Positions 31,911 to 41,021 of a stretch of DNA of 64,000 nucleotides are shown piece by piece. This DNA comes from Streptomyces sp. ATexAB-D23. Lineage in GTDB: Bacteria > Actinomycetota > Actinomycetes > Streptomycetales > Streptomycetaceae. The translations under genes and the position numbers were made by a program. The notes under the pieces are model-generated. The model saw only the letters and a list, made by a program, of their open reading frames with translations. It had not been told where the DNA came from and made no database searches. Each line of letters starts with the position of its first letter. Position 1 is the stretch's first letter. Location of the stretch: contig NZ_KB892002.1 of assembly GCF_000373645.1 (NCBI RefSeq), positions 486,932-550,931 of the forward strand, in the 5' to 3' direction.

Positions 31911-32831
31911 TTAGGAAGTCGCCCCCGTGGACGCCCCCTGCTGCTGCTTCATCAGCTCGGTGAACTCGATGGTCTGGTCGGCCGGCGGGCGCTCGACCGA
32001 GACCTTGGTGCCGTAGTCGCTGTAGAACACCGTCGAGTTCAGCTCGCCGGTCTTCATCTGGCCGCGCTCGGTCTTCTTCACCAGCAGGTCGTCGCCGTCG
32101 ACCCAGATGTCCACGGTCTCCGTGGAGATCCCGGCGTCCGCCAGCTGCTTCTTGAGGGCGGCCAGCTCATCGGCGTCGAGGTTGCTGTTCTTGGCGGTCA
32201 GGTCGGCGACGTCCACCGTGCCCGAGTAGTGCGTGGTGGTGACGCCGCGGACGTCCTCCTGGCCGACCTTCTTCACGTCGCCCGAGGCCAGCAGCGACTT
32301 CACGCCTTGGTCCGGGGTGGTGTTCTGCATCTGGTCCTTCAGCGCCGCCCCGGAGGCGCCGCCGATCTGCGCGAGGTCGTCGTAGCTGTAGCTGATCCAG
32401 CGCTTGCCGCCGGTCTGCTGGGCCATGGCGTCGCCCATGTCCGCCGCGTACCCGTCCTTGAAGTAACGGGCCTCCATCGTGCCGTTGCTGCCGAGCTGCT
32501 TCATGGAGTCGGCCATGTCGCCGCCGGTGTACGTGATCTGCATGCTGCCGGTGATGCCGTCGGACCAGTCCATGACGCCGGACTGCTTCATGGACATCGC
32601 GGTGCCCAGCGACGTGGTGCCCTCGACCTTGGCCGAGTGCGCGCTGCCGGTCTTCTTCTGCACGGCGATCAGCGCGGCGATCGGATTCGCCTTCGCCACC
32701 GAGCCCGCGCCGCTCCCGCTGGTGCCCTTGGCCTTGCCCCCGTCGTCCGATCCGCCGCAGGCCGCGACCGACGTCAGAGCCGCCGCCACTGCCACGGAAA
32801 GACCCACGCGCCGCACGGTATTGCTCAACAT
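31911..32831 (-). CDS. Putative lipoprotein (LppX/LprG-like) between rplA and rplJ
   Basis: 306 aa. The signal peptide [15 protein letters not shown] ends in a lipobox with Cys at about residue 25, followed by a [11 protein letters not shown] linker typical of secreted lipoproteins. The body has an LppX/LprAFG-like pattern of alternating beta strands and Asp/Lys-rich loops ([30 protein letters not shown]). The same position is occupied by a lipoprotein gene in other Streptomyces. The function is unknown; lipid or hydrophobic ligand carriage is the family precedent. It is transcribed in the ribosomal-gene direction but is probably a separate unit, after the rplA terminator. Confidence 0.88.
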   Translation of the reverse strand: MLSNTVRRVGLSVAVAAALTSVAACGGSDDGGKAKGTSGSGAGSVAKANPIAALIAVQKKTGSAHSAKVEGTTSLGTAMSMKQSGVMDWSDGITGSMQITYTGGDMADSMKQLGSNGTMEARYFKDGYAADMGDAMAQQTGGKRWISYSYDDLAQIGGASGAALKDQMQNTTPDQGVKSLLASGDVKKVGQEDVRGVTTTHYSGTVDVADLTAKNSNLDADELAALKKQLADAGISTETVDIWVDGDDLLVKKTERGQMKTGELNSTVFYSDYGTKVSVERPPADQTIEFTELMKQQQGASTGATS

Positions 32832-32910
32832 TGCGATTCCACCCCTCGTTCGGCTCTCGGTGACCCCACGCTAATGCAGGGCTACGACAGCCATGTCCAC
32901 GTACGAATGA

Positions 32911-32949
32911 GGACGGGCCCCGCACCTCGAAAGGTTGCGGGGCCCGTCC
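32911..32949 (-). terminator. Terminator after rplA
   Basis: A 14-bp perfect stem (GGACGGGCCCCGCA, 32911-32924, with 32936-32949) and 11-base loop, starting 41 bases past the rplA stop on the minus strand. Confidence 0.85.
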
Positions 32950-32989
32950 CATGTCACACGTGACGCGACGGTCGTACGAGCGCGAGGGC

Positions 32990-33712
32990 TCAGACGGCGG
33001 CCGGGTCCTCCTCGACGAGGAGGTTACGGGTGCGGTTGGAGTCCAGCGGGATGCCGGGGCCCATCGTGGTCGCCAGCGCGGCCTTCTTGATGTAGCGGCC
33101 CTTGGCGGCGGACGGCTTCAGACGGAGGACCTCCTCCAGCGCCGCTGCGTAGTTCTCCACCAGCTTGGTCTCGTCGAAGGAGACCTTGCCGATGATGAAG
33201 TGCAGGTTCGAGTGCTTGTCGACGCGGAACTCGATCTTGCCGCCCTTGATGTCGTTGACAGCCTTCACGACGTCGGGGGTGACGGTGCCGGTCTTCGGGT
33301 TCGGCATCAGACCACGCGGACCGAGCACGCGGCCGAGGCGGCCGACCTTGCCCATGAGGTCCGGGGTCGCGACGACGGCGTCGAAGTCCAGACGGCCCTT
33401 CGCCACCTCGTCGATGAGCTCGTCGGCGCCGACGATGTCGGCTCCGGCGGCTTCCGCGGCCGCAGCACGGTCACCGGTCGCGAAGACCAGGACCCGGGCG
33501 GTCTTGCCGGTGCCGTGCGGGAGGTTCACGGTGCCGCGGACCATCTGGTCGGCCTTGCGCGGGTCGACACCCAGGCGGAAGGCGACCTCGACGGTGCCGT
33601 CGAACTTCGTGGAGGCGGTGTCCTTGGCGAGACGGACGGCTTCGAGCGGGGCGTACAGGCGCTCCCGGTCGATCTTGGCGTCCGCAGCGCGGAGGTTCTT
33701 GCTGCGCTTCAC
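32990..33712 (-). CDS. rplA: 50S ribosomal protein L1
   Basis: A 240-aa L1 stalk protein with the signature [19 protein letters not shown] and the rRNA-binding flanks. The GTG start ([20 protein letters not shown]) follows rplK by 80 bases, forming the rplK-rplA unit. It takes part in E-site tRNA release. Confidence 0.98.
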   Translation of the reverse strand: MKRSKNLRAADAKIDRERLYAPLEAVRLAKDTASTKFDGTVEVAFRLGVDPRKADQMVRGTVNLPHGTGKTARVLVFATGDRAAAAEAAGADIVGADELIDEVAKGRLDFDAVVATPDLMGKVGRLGRVLGPRGLMPNPKTGTVTPDVVKAVNDIKGGKIEFRVDKHSNLHFIIGKVSFDETKLVENYAAALEEVLRLKPSAAKGRYIKKAALATTMGPGIPLDSNRTRNLLVEEDPAAV

Positions 33713-33792
33713 TTCTACTCCTGATGGTTTCAGAGTGTGGAGTCGTGGTGCGGACCAGCGCTTGGTCCTACCACTGAGGGGGTGGGGCTGAA

Positions 33793-34227
33793 TCAGCCTT
33801 CGACCGTGATGCCCATGGAGCGGGCGGTGCCGGCGATGATCTTCGACGCGGCGTCGAGGTCATTGGCGTTCAGGTCGGGGAGCTTCGTCGTGGCGATCTC
33901 GCGGACCTGGTCGGCCGTCAGCTTGGCGACCTTGGTCTTGTGCGGCTCGCCGGAGCCCTTGTCCACACCCGCGGCCTTGAGGATCAGCTTGGCGGCCGGC
34001 GGAGTCTTGGTGATGAAGGTGAAGGAGCGGTCCTCGTAGACCGTGATCTCCACCGGCACGACCATGCCACGCTGCGACTCGGTCGCGGCGTTGTAGGCCT
34101 TGCAGAACTCCATGATGTTGACGCCGTGCTGGCCCAGCGCGGGGCCGACCGGCGGGGCCGGGTTGGCCGCACCGGCGTTGATCTGGAGCTTGATAAGCCC
34201 CGTGACCTTCTTCTTCTTGGGAGGCAT
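33793..34227 (-). CDS. rplK: 50S ribosomal protein L11
   Basis: 144 aa from the ATG at 34227 ([20 protein letters not shown]), which has GGAGAG upstream; the in-frame extension to 34266 has no support. The Pro-rich N-terminal switch ([20 protein letters not shown]) is the thiostrepton-binding face and looks standard. In the stringent response L11 links to RelA activation. Confidence 0.97.
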
Positions 34228-34330
34228 GTGCTCTCTCCGGGTCCTAGTGAGAGTTTTCGCCGTCATCCGGTCATCCGGATGCAGGCATACCGCACAACGA
34301 TAACGGGTATAGCTGCGCGACCAAAAACCA

Positions 34331-34369
34331 AGCAGGTCAGACCGGCTTCGACAGCCTGTCTGACCTGCT
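34331..34369 (-). terminator. Hairpin after nusG
   Basis: AGCAGGTCAGAC (34331-34342) pairs perfectly with 34358-34369 across a 15-base loop, 36 bases after the nusG stop. On the minus strand it is followed by a T-rich run (the TTTTTGG complement at 34321-34328), an intrinsic terminator. Confidence 0.87.
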
Positions 34370-34404
34370 CGGTAGGCATGTGTCCAGAAGCGAGCGGGTA
34401 AGCG

Positions 34405-35247
34405 CTAGTTCTTCTGGATCTGGTCGAAGCTGAGCTCGACCGGGGTCTCGCGACCGAAGATCTCGACGAGGCCCTTGACCTTCTTCGAGTCGGCGTTGAT
34501 CTCGTTGATCGTCGCCTGCAGCGTCGCGAACGGGCCGTCGGTGACGGTGACCGAGTCGCCCACCTCGAAGTCCAGGACCTGGACCTCGACCTTGCGGGAC
34601 GGAGCCGGCTTGCCCTCGGCCTCGGCGGCCTCGCGGGCGGCCTTCTCCTCGGCCTCCGGCGCGAGCATCTTGACGATCTCGTCCAGGGTCAGCGGGTACG
34701 GGTCGTAGGCGTTGCCCACGAAGCCGGTGACGCCGGGGGTGTTGCGGACGACGCCCCAGGACTCGTTCGTCAGGTCCATGCGCACCAGGACGTAGCCCGG
34801 GAGCTTGTTCTGGCGGACGTTCTTGCGCTCGCCGTTCTTGATCTGGACGATTTCCTCCTCAGGCACCTCGGCCTGATAGATGAACTCCTCCACGTTCAGC
34901 GAGACGGCGCGCTGCTCCAGGTTGGCCTTCACACGCTTCTCGTAACCGGCGTACGTGTGGATGACGTACCACTCGCCCGGCAGGCCGCGCAGTTCCTCGC
35001 GCAGAGCGGTGACGGGGTCGACGGGCTCGGCCTCCTCCTCGGCGGCTTCCGCGGTCTCCTCGGCCTCGTCGTCGGAGGTCTCGTCGGCGGCACCGGCCTC
35101 GGGGGCCTCGTCGGCGGCGGCGTCGGCAGCTTCGGCCTGGTCCGGCTCCTCGGCGTCCGCCGCCTGGACGATGTCGAGCTCGTCCTCGGCGGACTCGAAG
35201 GCGCCCGCCGTCGGCTCGACGGCGTCGTTCAGGTTCGGGTCAGACAC
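34405..35247 (-). CDS. nusG: Transcription elongation/antitermination factor NusG
   Basis: 280 aa. The C-terminal 180 residues are a normal NusG: NGN domain ([20 protein letters not shown]) and KOW domain ([20 protein letters not shown]). The first 85 residues are an Ala/Glu/Asp-rich acidic extension, common in Streptomyces and absent from the short E. coli protein. The GTG start at 35247 is 74 bases after secE. It binds RNA polymerase and couples with ribosome and Rho. Confidence 0.97.
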   Translation of the reverse strand: MSDPNLNDAVEPTAGAFESAEDELDIVQAADAEEPDQAEAADAAADEAPEAGAADETSDDEAEETAEAAEEEAEPVDPVTALREELRGLPGEWYVIHTYAGYEKRVKANLEQRAVSLNVEEFIYQAEVPEEEIVQIKNGERKNVRQNKLPGYVLVRMDLTNESWGVVRNTPGVTGFVGNAYDPYPLTLDEIVKMLAPEAEEKAAREAAEAEGKPAPSRKVEVQVLDFEVGDSVTVTDGPFATLQATINEINADSKKVKGLVEIFGRETPVELSFDQIQKN

Positions 35248-35321
35248 GGTGGCTGCTTCTTCCTGGATACATATGGGTGGAACATGCGAAAGGGGCGCCC
35301 AAGAGGCGCCCTCCGCGTGGA

Positions 35322-35609
35322 TCAGCCGAAGACGTACTTGATGACCCGCGCGAAGCCCAAGTCAATCACGGTTACGAGACCAATCATGACGACCACGAAC
35401 ACGATCACCACGGAGGTGTACGTCGTCAGCTGGTTGCGCGTCGGCCAGACGACCTTGCGCAGCTCGGCGATGATCTGGCGGTAGAAGAGCGCGAGACGGC
35501 CCAGAGGGCCCTTCTTGCCGCGCTTGCCGCCCTTCCGGGTCTTCTTCTTCGACTCGGGGACTTCGTCCTCGGCATCAGGCATGTCGATGGAGCCCACGGC
35601 GTCCGTCAC
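35322..35609 (-). CDS. secE: Protein translocase subunit SecE
   Basis: 95 aa from the GTG at 35609 ([20 protein letters not shown]). A Lys-rich cytoplasmic segment ([14 protein letters not shown]) precedes the conserved [20 protein letters not shown] amphipathic region. A single transmembrane helix ([19 protein letters not shown]) follows. It stabilises SecY in the translocon. It forms the usual secE-nusG pair; longer in-frame readings run back into the tRNA and are rejected. Confidence 0.95.
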   Translation of the reverse strand: MTDAVGSIDMPDAEDEVPESKKKTRKGGKRGKKGPLGRLALFYRQIIAELRKVVWPTRNQLTTYTSVVIVFVVVMIGLVTVIDLGFARVIKYVFG

Positions 35610-35715
35610 GCTTCTCACCTGATTCCGGGTCGTGGCCGTGCCGCGCCCGGTGGAGCCGCACGGCGGTGCATTGAAGTACGTACATGCGCACACATCCTGG
35701 CGAAGGAGTGTGTAG

Positions 35716-35788
35716 CAGGGCCGGAGGGACTTGAACCCCCAACCGCTGGTTTTGGAGACCAGTGCTCTACCAATTGAGCTACGACCCT
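35716..35788 (-). tRNA. trnW: tRNA-Trp (CCA anticodon)
   Basis: A 73-nt cloverleaf with a 7-bp acceptor stem (AGGGTCG/CGGCCCT) and anticodon stem CTGGT/ACCAG around loop CTCCAAA. The TTCAAGT T-loop is present and the 3' CCA is not encoded. It lies upstream of secE, as in other Streptomyces. Confidence 0.96.
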
Positions 35789-36012
35789 TTGTGGTTTCCA
35801 CCAACCTACCGCATGTACCCGGAAGCCCGGGTGCAGGAACGGTGCGGCTGGTGAAGGCCAACGACAGGTGAGTGTACGTGCTCAGCGGCCCCGCGTCGAA
35901 CAGATAGCTCCTGACCGCTCCCGGCCACTTCGTGCGCGGTTGCTGTCCGAGTGCTGTCCGGTCCCTGAAACCCCTGTGCCGACGGGGAAAACGGTCTGGG
36001 AGCATGGGGGGC

Positions 36013-37239
36013 ATGAGCGCTGCTACTTCTCCGTCCGAGCGCAGGGTCTCCGCCCGCATCGGTGCCATTTCCGAGTCCGCCACCCTCGCCGTCGACGCCA
36101 AGGCCAAGGCCCTCAAGGCCGCGGGCCGGCCGGTGATCGGCTTCGGTGCCGGCGAGCCCGACTTCCCGACCCCCGGCTACATCGTCGACGCCGCGGTCGA
36201 GGCCTGCCGCAACCCCAAGTTCCACCGCTACACCCCGGCGGGCGGGCTCCCCGAGCTCAAGGCCGCCATCGCGGAGAAGACGCTGCGCGACTCCGGCTAC
36301 GAGGTCGACGCCTCCCAGATCCTGGTGACCAACGGCGGCAAGCAGGCCATCTACGAGGCCTTCGCCGCGATCCTCGACCCGGGCGACGAGGTCATCGTCC
36401 CGGCCCCGTACTGGACCACCTACCCCGAGTCGATCCGGCTGGCCGGCGGCGTCCCGGTGGAGGTCGTGGCCGACGAGACCACCGGCTACCGGGTCTCCGT
36501 CGAGCAGCTGGAGGCGGCCCGCACCGAGCGTACGAAGGTCGTCCTGTTCGTCTCCCCGTCGAACCCGACCGGCGCGGTCTACAGCGAGGCCGACTCCGAG
36601 GCGATCGGCCGCTGGGCCGTCGAGCACGGCCTGTGGGTGCTGACCGACGAGATCTACGAGCACCTCGTCTACGGGGACGCGAAGTTCACCTCGCTGCCGG
36701 CGGTCGTGCCCGAGCTGCGCGACAAGTGCATCGTGGTCAACGGCGTCGCCAAGACGTACGCGATGACCGGCTGGCGGGTGGGGTGGATCATCGGCCCCAA
36801 GGACGTCGTGAAGGCCGCGACCAACCTCCAGTCGCACGCCACGTCCAACGTCGCCAACGTCTCCCAGGCGGCCGCGCTGGCCGCCGTCTCCGGGGACCTG
36901 GACGCGGTCGCCGAGATGCGCACCGCCTTCGACCGGCGCCGCAGGACCATCGTGCGGATGCTCAACGAGATCGACGGCGTGTTCTGCCCGGAGCCCGAGG
37001 GCGCGTTCTACGCGTACCCGTCGGTGAAGGAGCTGCTCGGCAAGGAGATCCGCGGCAGGCGCCCGGCCACCTCGGTGGAGCTGGCGGCGCTGATCCTGGA
37101 CGAGGCCGAGGTCGCGGTCGTCCCGGGCGAGGCTTTCGGTACGCCGGGCTACCTGCGCCTTTCGTACGCGCTGGGCGACGCCGACCTCACCGAGGGCGTC
37201 TCGCGCATCCAGAAGCTGCTGGGTGAGGCGAAGGCGTAG
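36013..37239 (+). CDS. aspC: Pyridoxal-phosphate aminotransferase, aspartate aminotransferase type
   Basis: A 408-aa class I aminotransferase. It has [14 protein letters not shown] (substrate-binding start), [21 protein letters not shown] and the PLP-binding Lys in [14 protein letters not shown]. It transfers amino groups between Asp and 2-oxoglutarate. The start at 36013 ([20 protein letters not shown]) is the position conserved in Streptomyces; ATG 36004 is in frame and possible. It is transcribed away from secE and ends at the hairpin at 37259-37288. Confidence 0.94.
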   Translation: MSAATSPSERRVSARIGAISESATLAVDAKAKALKAAGRPVIGFGAGEPDFPTPGYIVDAAVEACRNPKFHRYTPAGGLPELKAAIAEKTLRDSGYEVDASQILVTNGGKQAIYEAFAAILDPGDEVIVPAPYWTTYPESIRLAGGVPVEVVADETTGYRVSVEQLEAARTERTKVVLFVSPSNPTGAVYSEADSEAIGRWAVEHGLWVLTDEIYEHLVYGDAKFTSLPAVVPELRDKCIVVNGVAKTYAMTGWRVGWIIGPKDVVKAATNLQSHATSNVANVSQAAALAAVSGDLDAVAEMRTAFDRRRRTIVRMLNEIDGVFCPEPEGAFYAYPSVKELLGKEIRGRRPATSVELAALILDEAEVAVVPGEAFGTPGYLRLSYALGDADLTEGVSRIQKLLGEAKA

Positions 37240-37258
37240 TCCCCGCCCCGAACCCGTG

Positions 37259-37288
37259 AGCGACCCCCGGCCCCGGCCGGGGGTCGCT
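37259..37288 (+). terminator. Terminator after aspC
   Basis: AGCGACCCCCGGCC (37259-37272) pairs with 37275-37288 across a 2-base gap and runs into TTTCTCGTT. This is a strong intrinsic terminator 20 bases after the stop. Confidence 0.9.
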
Positions 37289-37360
37289 TTCTCGTTCGAT
37301 GGGCAACTCGATGGGGAAAGCGGCTACCGCGACGCCCCGTCCGTGCGGCAGGATCTTGGA

Positions 37361-38383
37361 ATGGAGCGTGATGTACGTCTGTTGCCCAAGGCCCACCTGC
37401 ACCTGCACTTCACCGGGTCGATGCGGCCCACGACGCTGCTGGAGCTCGCCGACAAGTACGGCGTGCGGCTGCCCGAGGCCCTGACCGGCGGCGAGCCGCC
37501 CAAGCTGCGTGCGACGGACGAGCGGGGCTGGTTCCGTTTCCAGCGGCTGTACGACATCGCCCGGTCCTGCCTGCGGACCCCCGAGGACATCCAGCGGCTG
37601 GTGCACGAGGCCGCCCAGGAGGACGTGGCGGACGGCTCCGGCTGGCTGGAGATCCAGGTCGACCCCACCTCGTACGCTCCCCTGCTCGGCGGCCTGATCC
37701 CGGCGATCGAGATCATCCTGGACGCCGTGGACAGCGCCTCGCGCGCGACCCGGCTGCCGATCCGGGTGGTCATCGCGGCCAACCGGATGAAGCACCCGCT
37801 GGACGCCAGGACCCTCGCGCGGCTCGCCGTGCGGTACGCGGACCGGGGCGTCGTCGGTTTCGGGCTCTCCAACGACGAGCGGCGCGGCATGGCCCGTGAC
37901 TTCGACCGGGCCTTCGCCATCGCCCGGGAGGGCGGTCTGCTGGCCGCCCCGCACGGGGGCGAGCTGTCGGGCCCGTCCAGCGTCCGCGACTGCCTGGACG
38001 ATCTCGACGCCTCCCGGGTCGGGCACGGGGTGCGCGCGGCCGAGGACCCACGGCTGCTGCACAGGCTGGCCGAGAGCGGGGTGACCTGCGAGGTGTGCCC
38101 GGCGTCGAATGTGGCGCTCGGCGTCTACGAGAAGCCGTCCGACGTGCCGCTGCGCACGCTGTTCGACGCGGGGGTGCCGATGGCGCTCGGCGCCGACGAC
38201 CCGCTGCTCTTCGGCTCCCGGCTGGCCGCGCAGTACGACCTGGTGCGCCGCCATCACGCGTTCACGGACGAGGAGCTGGCCGAGCTGGCCCGCCAGTCGG
38301 TACGGGGTTCGTCGGCGCCCGAGCCGCTGCGCGCGGAGCTGCTCGCGGGGGTCGACGACTGGCTGTCGAAGCCGGTGGCCTGA
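37361..38383 (+). CDS. add: Adenosine deaminase
   Basis: 340 aa. The zinc ligands are in LPKAHLHLHFTGSMRP; PHGGELSGP carries the catalytic Glu region (the family usually reads HAGE), and HGVRAAEDP, CPASNVALG and GADDPLLFGS complete the site. It converts adenosine to inosine in purine salvage. The ATG at 37361 has AGGA seven bases upstream. The core motifs are conserved, though a related adenine- or other aminohydrolase specificity cannot be excluded. Confidence 0.92.
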   Translation: MERDVRLLPKAHLHLHFTGSMRPTTLLELADKYGVRLPEALTGGEPPKLRATDERGWFRFQRLYDIARSCLRTPEDIQRLVHEAAQEDVADGSGWLEIQVDPTSYAPLLGGLIPAIEIILDAVDSASRATRLPIRVVIAANRMKHPLDARTLARLAVRYADRGVVGFGLSNDERRGMARDFDRAFAIAREGGLLAAPHGGELSGPSSVRDCLDDLDASRVGHGVRAAEDPRLLHRLAESGVTCEVCPASNVALGVYEKPSDVPLRTLFDAGVPMALGADDPLLFGSRLAAQYDLVRRHHAFTDEELAELARQSVRGSSAPEPLRAELLAGVDDWLSKPVA

Positions 38384-38403
38384 GCCGGGGCCCGTCCCGG
38401 GGC

Positions 38404-38489
38404 CCGGCGGTCCGGGGGTCCGGGGGTCCGGGGGGGGGCGGGAGTCCGGCGGTCCGGGAGCCCGGCGGTCCGGCGGTCCCGCGGCCCGG
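38404..38489. repeat. G-rich low-complexity repeats between add and a TetR gene
   Basis: A run of imperfect GGTCCGGGG units, including a nine-base G tract, fills the space between the convergent add and TetR stops. Several G-runs of three or more could form a quadruplex. No classic terminator hairpin is obvious. Confidence 0.6.
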
Positions 38490-39095
38490 CTACCGTGCGA
38501 GGCCGCGCACCAGGGTCCGGGCGAGGGACGCGGCGAAGGCGTCGAGGGACTGCGGCGGTCCGCCGGTCTCCGTGGCGTCGTAGGCGAAGGCCCGCTGGGC
38601 GCAGGCCCCCATCAGCAGGGAGGCGGCCGCGTAGGTGTCGGCGTCGGCCGGTACCCGGCCCGCGGTCTGTTCGGCCCGCAGATAGGTGTCCACGCCCCGG
38701 ATGGGCAGGTGGGGGCCCGTGCCCAGCTCGCGCATGGCCGCGTCATGGCGTTCCTTGAGCCTCGGCTCGGCGTACAGGGACGCGGCGATCGGGAAGCTCT
38801 GCTCGTAGAACAGGGCGGCTTGGCGGGCGATCTCGGTGAGGTTCTGCTCGACCGAGCGCTCCCCCTCCCCCGGCTCGGTGATCAGCTTGCGCAGGATGCC
38901 GTCGACCTTGGGCAGCCGCTCCTTCAGCACGACCACGAAAAGTTCTTCCTTGCTGAGGAAGTGCTTGTAGAGCGCGGCCTCCGAGCAGCCGGCCGCCTTC
39001 GCGATCTCCTTGGTGGTGGTCCGGGCCAGGCCCTTGGTCTGCATGAGCTGGTGGGCGGCGTCGATGAGGCGGGCGCGGGCCGGCTTCTGCTCCAT
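38490..39095 (-). CDS. TetR-family transcriptional regulator
   Basis: 201 aa. The N-terminal helix-turn-helix reads RLIDAAHQLMQTKGLARTTT then KEIAKAAGCSEAALYKHFLS, followed by a helical ligand domain. It is divergent from the NAD(P)-binding protein gene at 39184 with an extended dyad (39121-39166) between them. It therefore probably represses both itself and that gene. The ligand is unknown. Confidence 0.92.
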   Translation of the reverse strand: MEQKPARARLIDAAHQLMQTKGLARTTTKEIAKAAGCSEAALYKHFLSKEELFVVVLKERLPKVDGILRKLITEPGEGERSVEQNLTEIARQAALFYEQSFPIAASLYAEPRLKERHDAAMRELGTGPHLPIRGVDTYLRAEQTAGRVPADADTYAAASLLMGACAQRAFAYDATETGGPPQSLDAFAASLARTLVRGLAR

Positions 39096-39120
39096 GTGCG
39101 CTCCAACGAAGCTTGACGGG

Positions 39121-39166
39121 TGGGTGAGTACCCACTCACTCTAGAGGTGAGTGAATACTTACCCAC
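39121..39166. promoter_or_regulatory. TetR operator dyad
   Basis: An imperfect palindrome centred on CTAG: left arm TGGGTGAGTACCCACTCACT and right arm AGGTGAGTGAATACTTACCC are complementary at most positions. It covers nearly the whole space between the divergent TetR and NAD(P)-binding genes. It also contains shorter direct and inverted GTGAGT copies, so two repressor dimers could bind. Confidence 0.75.
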
Positions 39167-39183
39167 CTTGGGAGGGGTGTGCC

Positions 39184-39819
39184 ATGAAGCTCACGGTGTT
39201 CGGGGCGACAGGCGGTATCGGACAGGAGATCGTCCGTCAGGCGGTGGCGGCGGGGCACGAGGTGACGGCGGTGGTCCGCGATCCCGCGCGGCTCGCGGTG
39301 CCCCTCTCGGACGTCACGGTGCACACCGCCGCCCGGGTCGACGACCCGGAGGCGCTGCGTGAGGCGGTGGCGGGCCGCGACGCGGTCCTCTCCGGCCTCG
39401 GGTCGAGGGGCCGCAGGGCCGACGGGATCGCCGAGCGGCTGACCCGTGCCGTACTGACGGCCATGGAGGCGGAGGGCACCCGGCGGCTGCTGGTGGTCAG
39501 CGCCGCCCCGGTCGCCCCGAAGCCGGCCGACGACCCGCTGCTCGACCGGATGATGCTCTCGGTGATCGGCGCGGTCCTCAAGGAGGTGTACGCGGATCTC
39601 ACCGCGATGGAGGCGGCGCTGGCGGCATCCGCCACGGACTGGACGTCGGTGCGGCCCCCGAAGCTGACGAACGGCCCGCTGACGGGCACCTACCGGACGG
39701 TCGTCGGCGGAAATCCGCGCAGCGGCCGGTCCATCTCCCGGGCCGACGTGGCGCACGCGATGCTGGCGCTGACCGGCGATCCGGCGGCGGTGAAGCAGGG
39801 CGTGGGCGTGGCGTACTGA
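39184..39819 (+). CDS. NAD(P)-binding oxidoreductase (NmrA/atypical SDR type)
   Basis: 211 aa. A Rossmann fold at the start (KLTVFGATGGIGQEIVRQAV, GxxGxxG motif) and ATDWTSVRPPKLTNGPLTG near the C-terminus match NAD(P)H-binding SDRs that lack the YxxxK catalytic pair. GGAGGGG precedes the ATG at 39184. Control by the divergent TetR protein suggests a role in redox or electrophile stress; the substrate is unknown. Confidence 0.88.
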   Translation: MKLTVFGATGGIGQEIVRQAVAAGHEVTAVVRDPARLAVPLSDVTVHTAARVDDPEALREAVAGRDAVLSGLGSRGRRADGIAERLTRAVLTAMEAEGTRRLLVVSAAPVAPKPADDPLLDRMMLSVIGAVLKEVYADLTAMEAALAASATDWTSVRPPKLTNGPLTGTYRTVVGGNPRSGRSISRADVAHAMLALTGDPAAVKQGVGVAY

Positions 39820-39893
39820 GCGCCGGCGCCCGAGCGCCGGGGCCGGGGTGGGGGCGGGGGCGGGGCGGTGCGGGACCCGGGGCAGGCCGCGTC

Positions 39894-40949
39894 CTACAGG
39901 CTCACACCCACGGTCACCGGTTCGTTGACGAGGGTGACGCCGAAGGCCGCGTGGACCCCGGCGACGACCTCGCGGGCCAGGGCCAGCAGGTCTTCGGTGG
40001 TGGCCGCGCCCCGGTTGGTGAGGGCGAGCGTGTGCTTGGTGGAGATGCGGGCGGGTCCGGTGCCGTAGCCCTTGGTGAAGCCGGCCCGGTCGATGAGCCA
40101 GGCCGCGGAGGTCTTGGTGCGGCCCTCGCCGGCCGGGAAGGCGGGGGGCTTCACGTCGGGGCCGAGCCGGTCGGCGACCCGGGCCAGGAAGGCGTCGAAC
40201 CCGGCCTGTTCCAGGATCGGGTTGGTGAAGAAGGACCCGGCCGACCAGGTGTCGTGGTCCTCGAGGTCGAGCACCATGCCCTTGCCGGCGCGCAGCCGCA
40301 GCACGGTTTCGCGGGCGGCGGCCGCGGGAACGCGTTCACCCTCGGCAACGCCCATGGCGCGGGCGGTTTCGGGGTACTTGAGCGGCGCGGACAGGCCGCC
40401 GGACTCCTCCAGGCCGAAGCGGACGCGCAGCACCACGTACCGGTCGGGTTCGGCCTTGAAGCGGCTGTGCCGGTAGGAGAACGCGCACTGGGAGTTCGGC
40501 AGGGTGACCGTTTCGCGGGTCCGCCGGTCGTAGGCGACGACCTCCGTGATGGTGGAGGACACCTCCTGCCCGTACGCCCCGACGTTCTGGATCGGGGTGG
40601 CGCCGGCCGAGCCGGGGATTCCGGCCAGGCATTCGAGGCCCGCGAGCCCGGCGTCCACGGTGCGGGCGACGGCATCGGTCCAGGTCTCGCCGGCGGCCAG
40701 TTCGAGTGAGGCGCCGTCGAGCACGAAGCCCTTGGTCGCGATGCGCAGGGCGGTGCCCTCGAAACCCTTGTCCCCGATGACCAGGTTGCTGCCGCCGCCG
40801 ATGATCAGGAGCGGGATGCCGCTGTCGTCGGCCTCCCGCACGGCCCGGACCACCTCGGCGTCCGTCGTGGCGGTCAGGAGGCGGGTGGCGGGGCCCCCGA
40901 GCCGGAAGGTGGTCAGGGGGGCGAGGGGCGCGTCGTGGAGTTCCTGCAC
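39894..40949 (-). CDS. murB: UDP-N-acetylenolpyruvoylglucosamine reductase
   Basis: A 351-aa FAD enzyme completing UDP-N-acetylmuramate for peptidoglycan. It has FRLGGPATRL, GGGSNLVIGD (FAD loop), GIPGSAGATPIQNVGAYGQE and the SYRHSRFK catalytic region. The GTG start at 40949 has no Shine-Dalgarno. TACTCT lies seven bases before it on the minus strand and could be a -10, so the mRNA may be leaderless. The terminator hairpin of the next gene ends immediately upstream of that element. Confidence 0.95.
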   Translation of the reverse strand: MQELHDAPLAPLTTFRLGGPATRLLTATTDAEVVRAVREADDSGIPLLIIGGGSNLVIGDKGFEGTALRIATKGFVLDGASLELAAGETWTDAVARTVDAGLAGLECLAGIPGSAGATPIQNVGAYGQEVSSTITEVVAYDRRTRETVTLPNSQCAFSYRHSRFKAEPDRYVVLRVRFGLEESGGLSAPLKYPETARAMGVAEGERVPAAAARETVLRLRAGKGMVLDLEDHDTWSAGSFFTNPILEQAGFDAFLARVADRLGPDVKPPAFPAGEGRTKTSAAWLIDRAGFTKGYGTGPARISTKHTLALTNRGAATTEDLLALAREVVAGVHAAFGVTLVNEPVTVGVSL

Positions 40950-40960
40950 GGGGACAAGAG

Positions 40961-41003
40961 TACGGTCCGTGGCCCCGACCGGACGGCGGGGCCACGGACC
41001 GTA
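40961..41003 (-). terminator. Terminator of the DHA2 exporter gene
   Basis: A perfect 17-bp stem (40961-40977 with 40987-41003, arm TACGGTCCGTGGCCCCG) with a 9-base loop, 19 bases past the exporter stop at 41022. It insulates murB from read-through. Confidence 0.88.
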
Positions 41004-41021
41004 CCGAGTGTGCCGGGTGCG

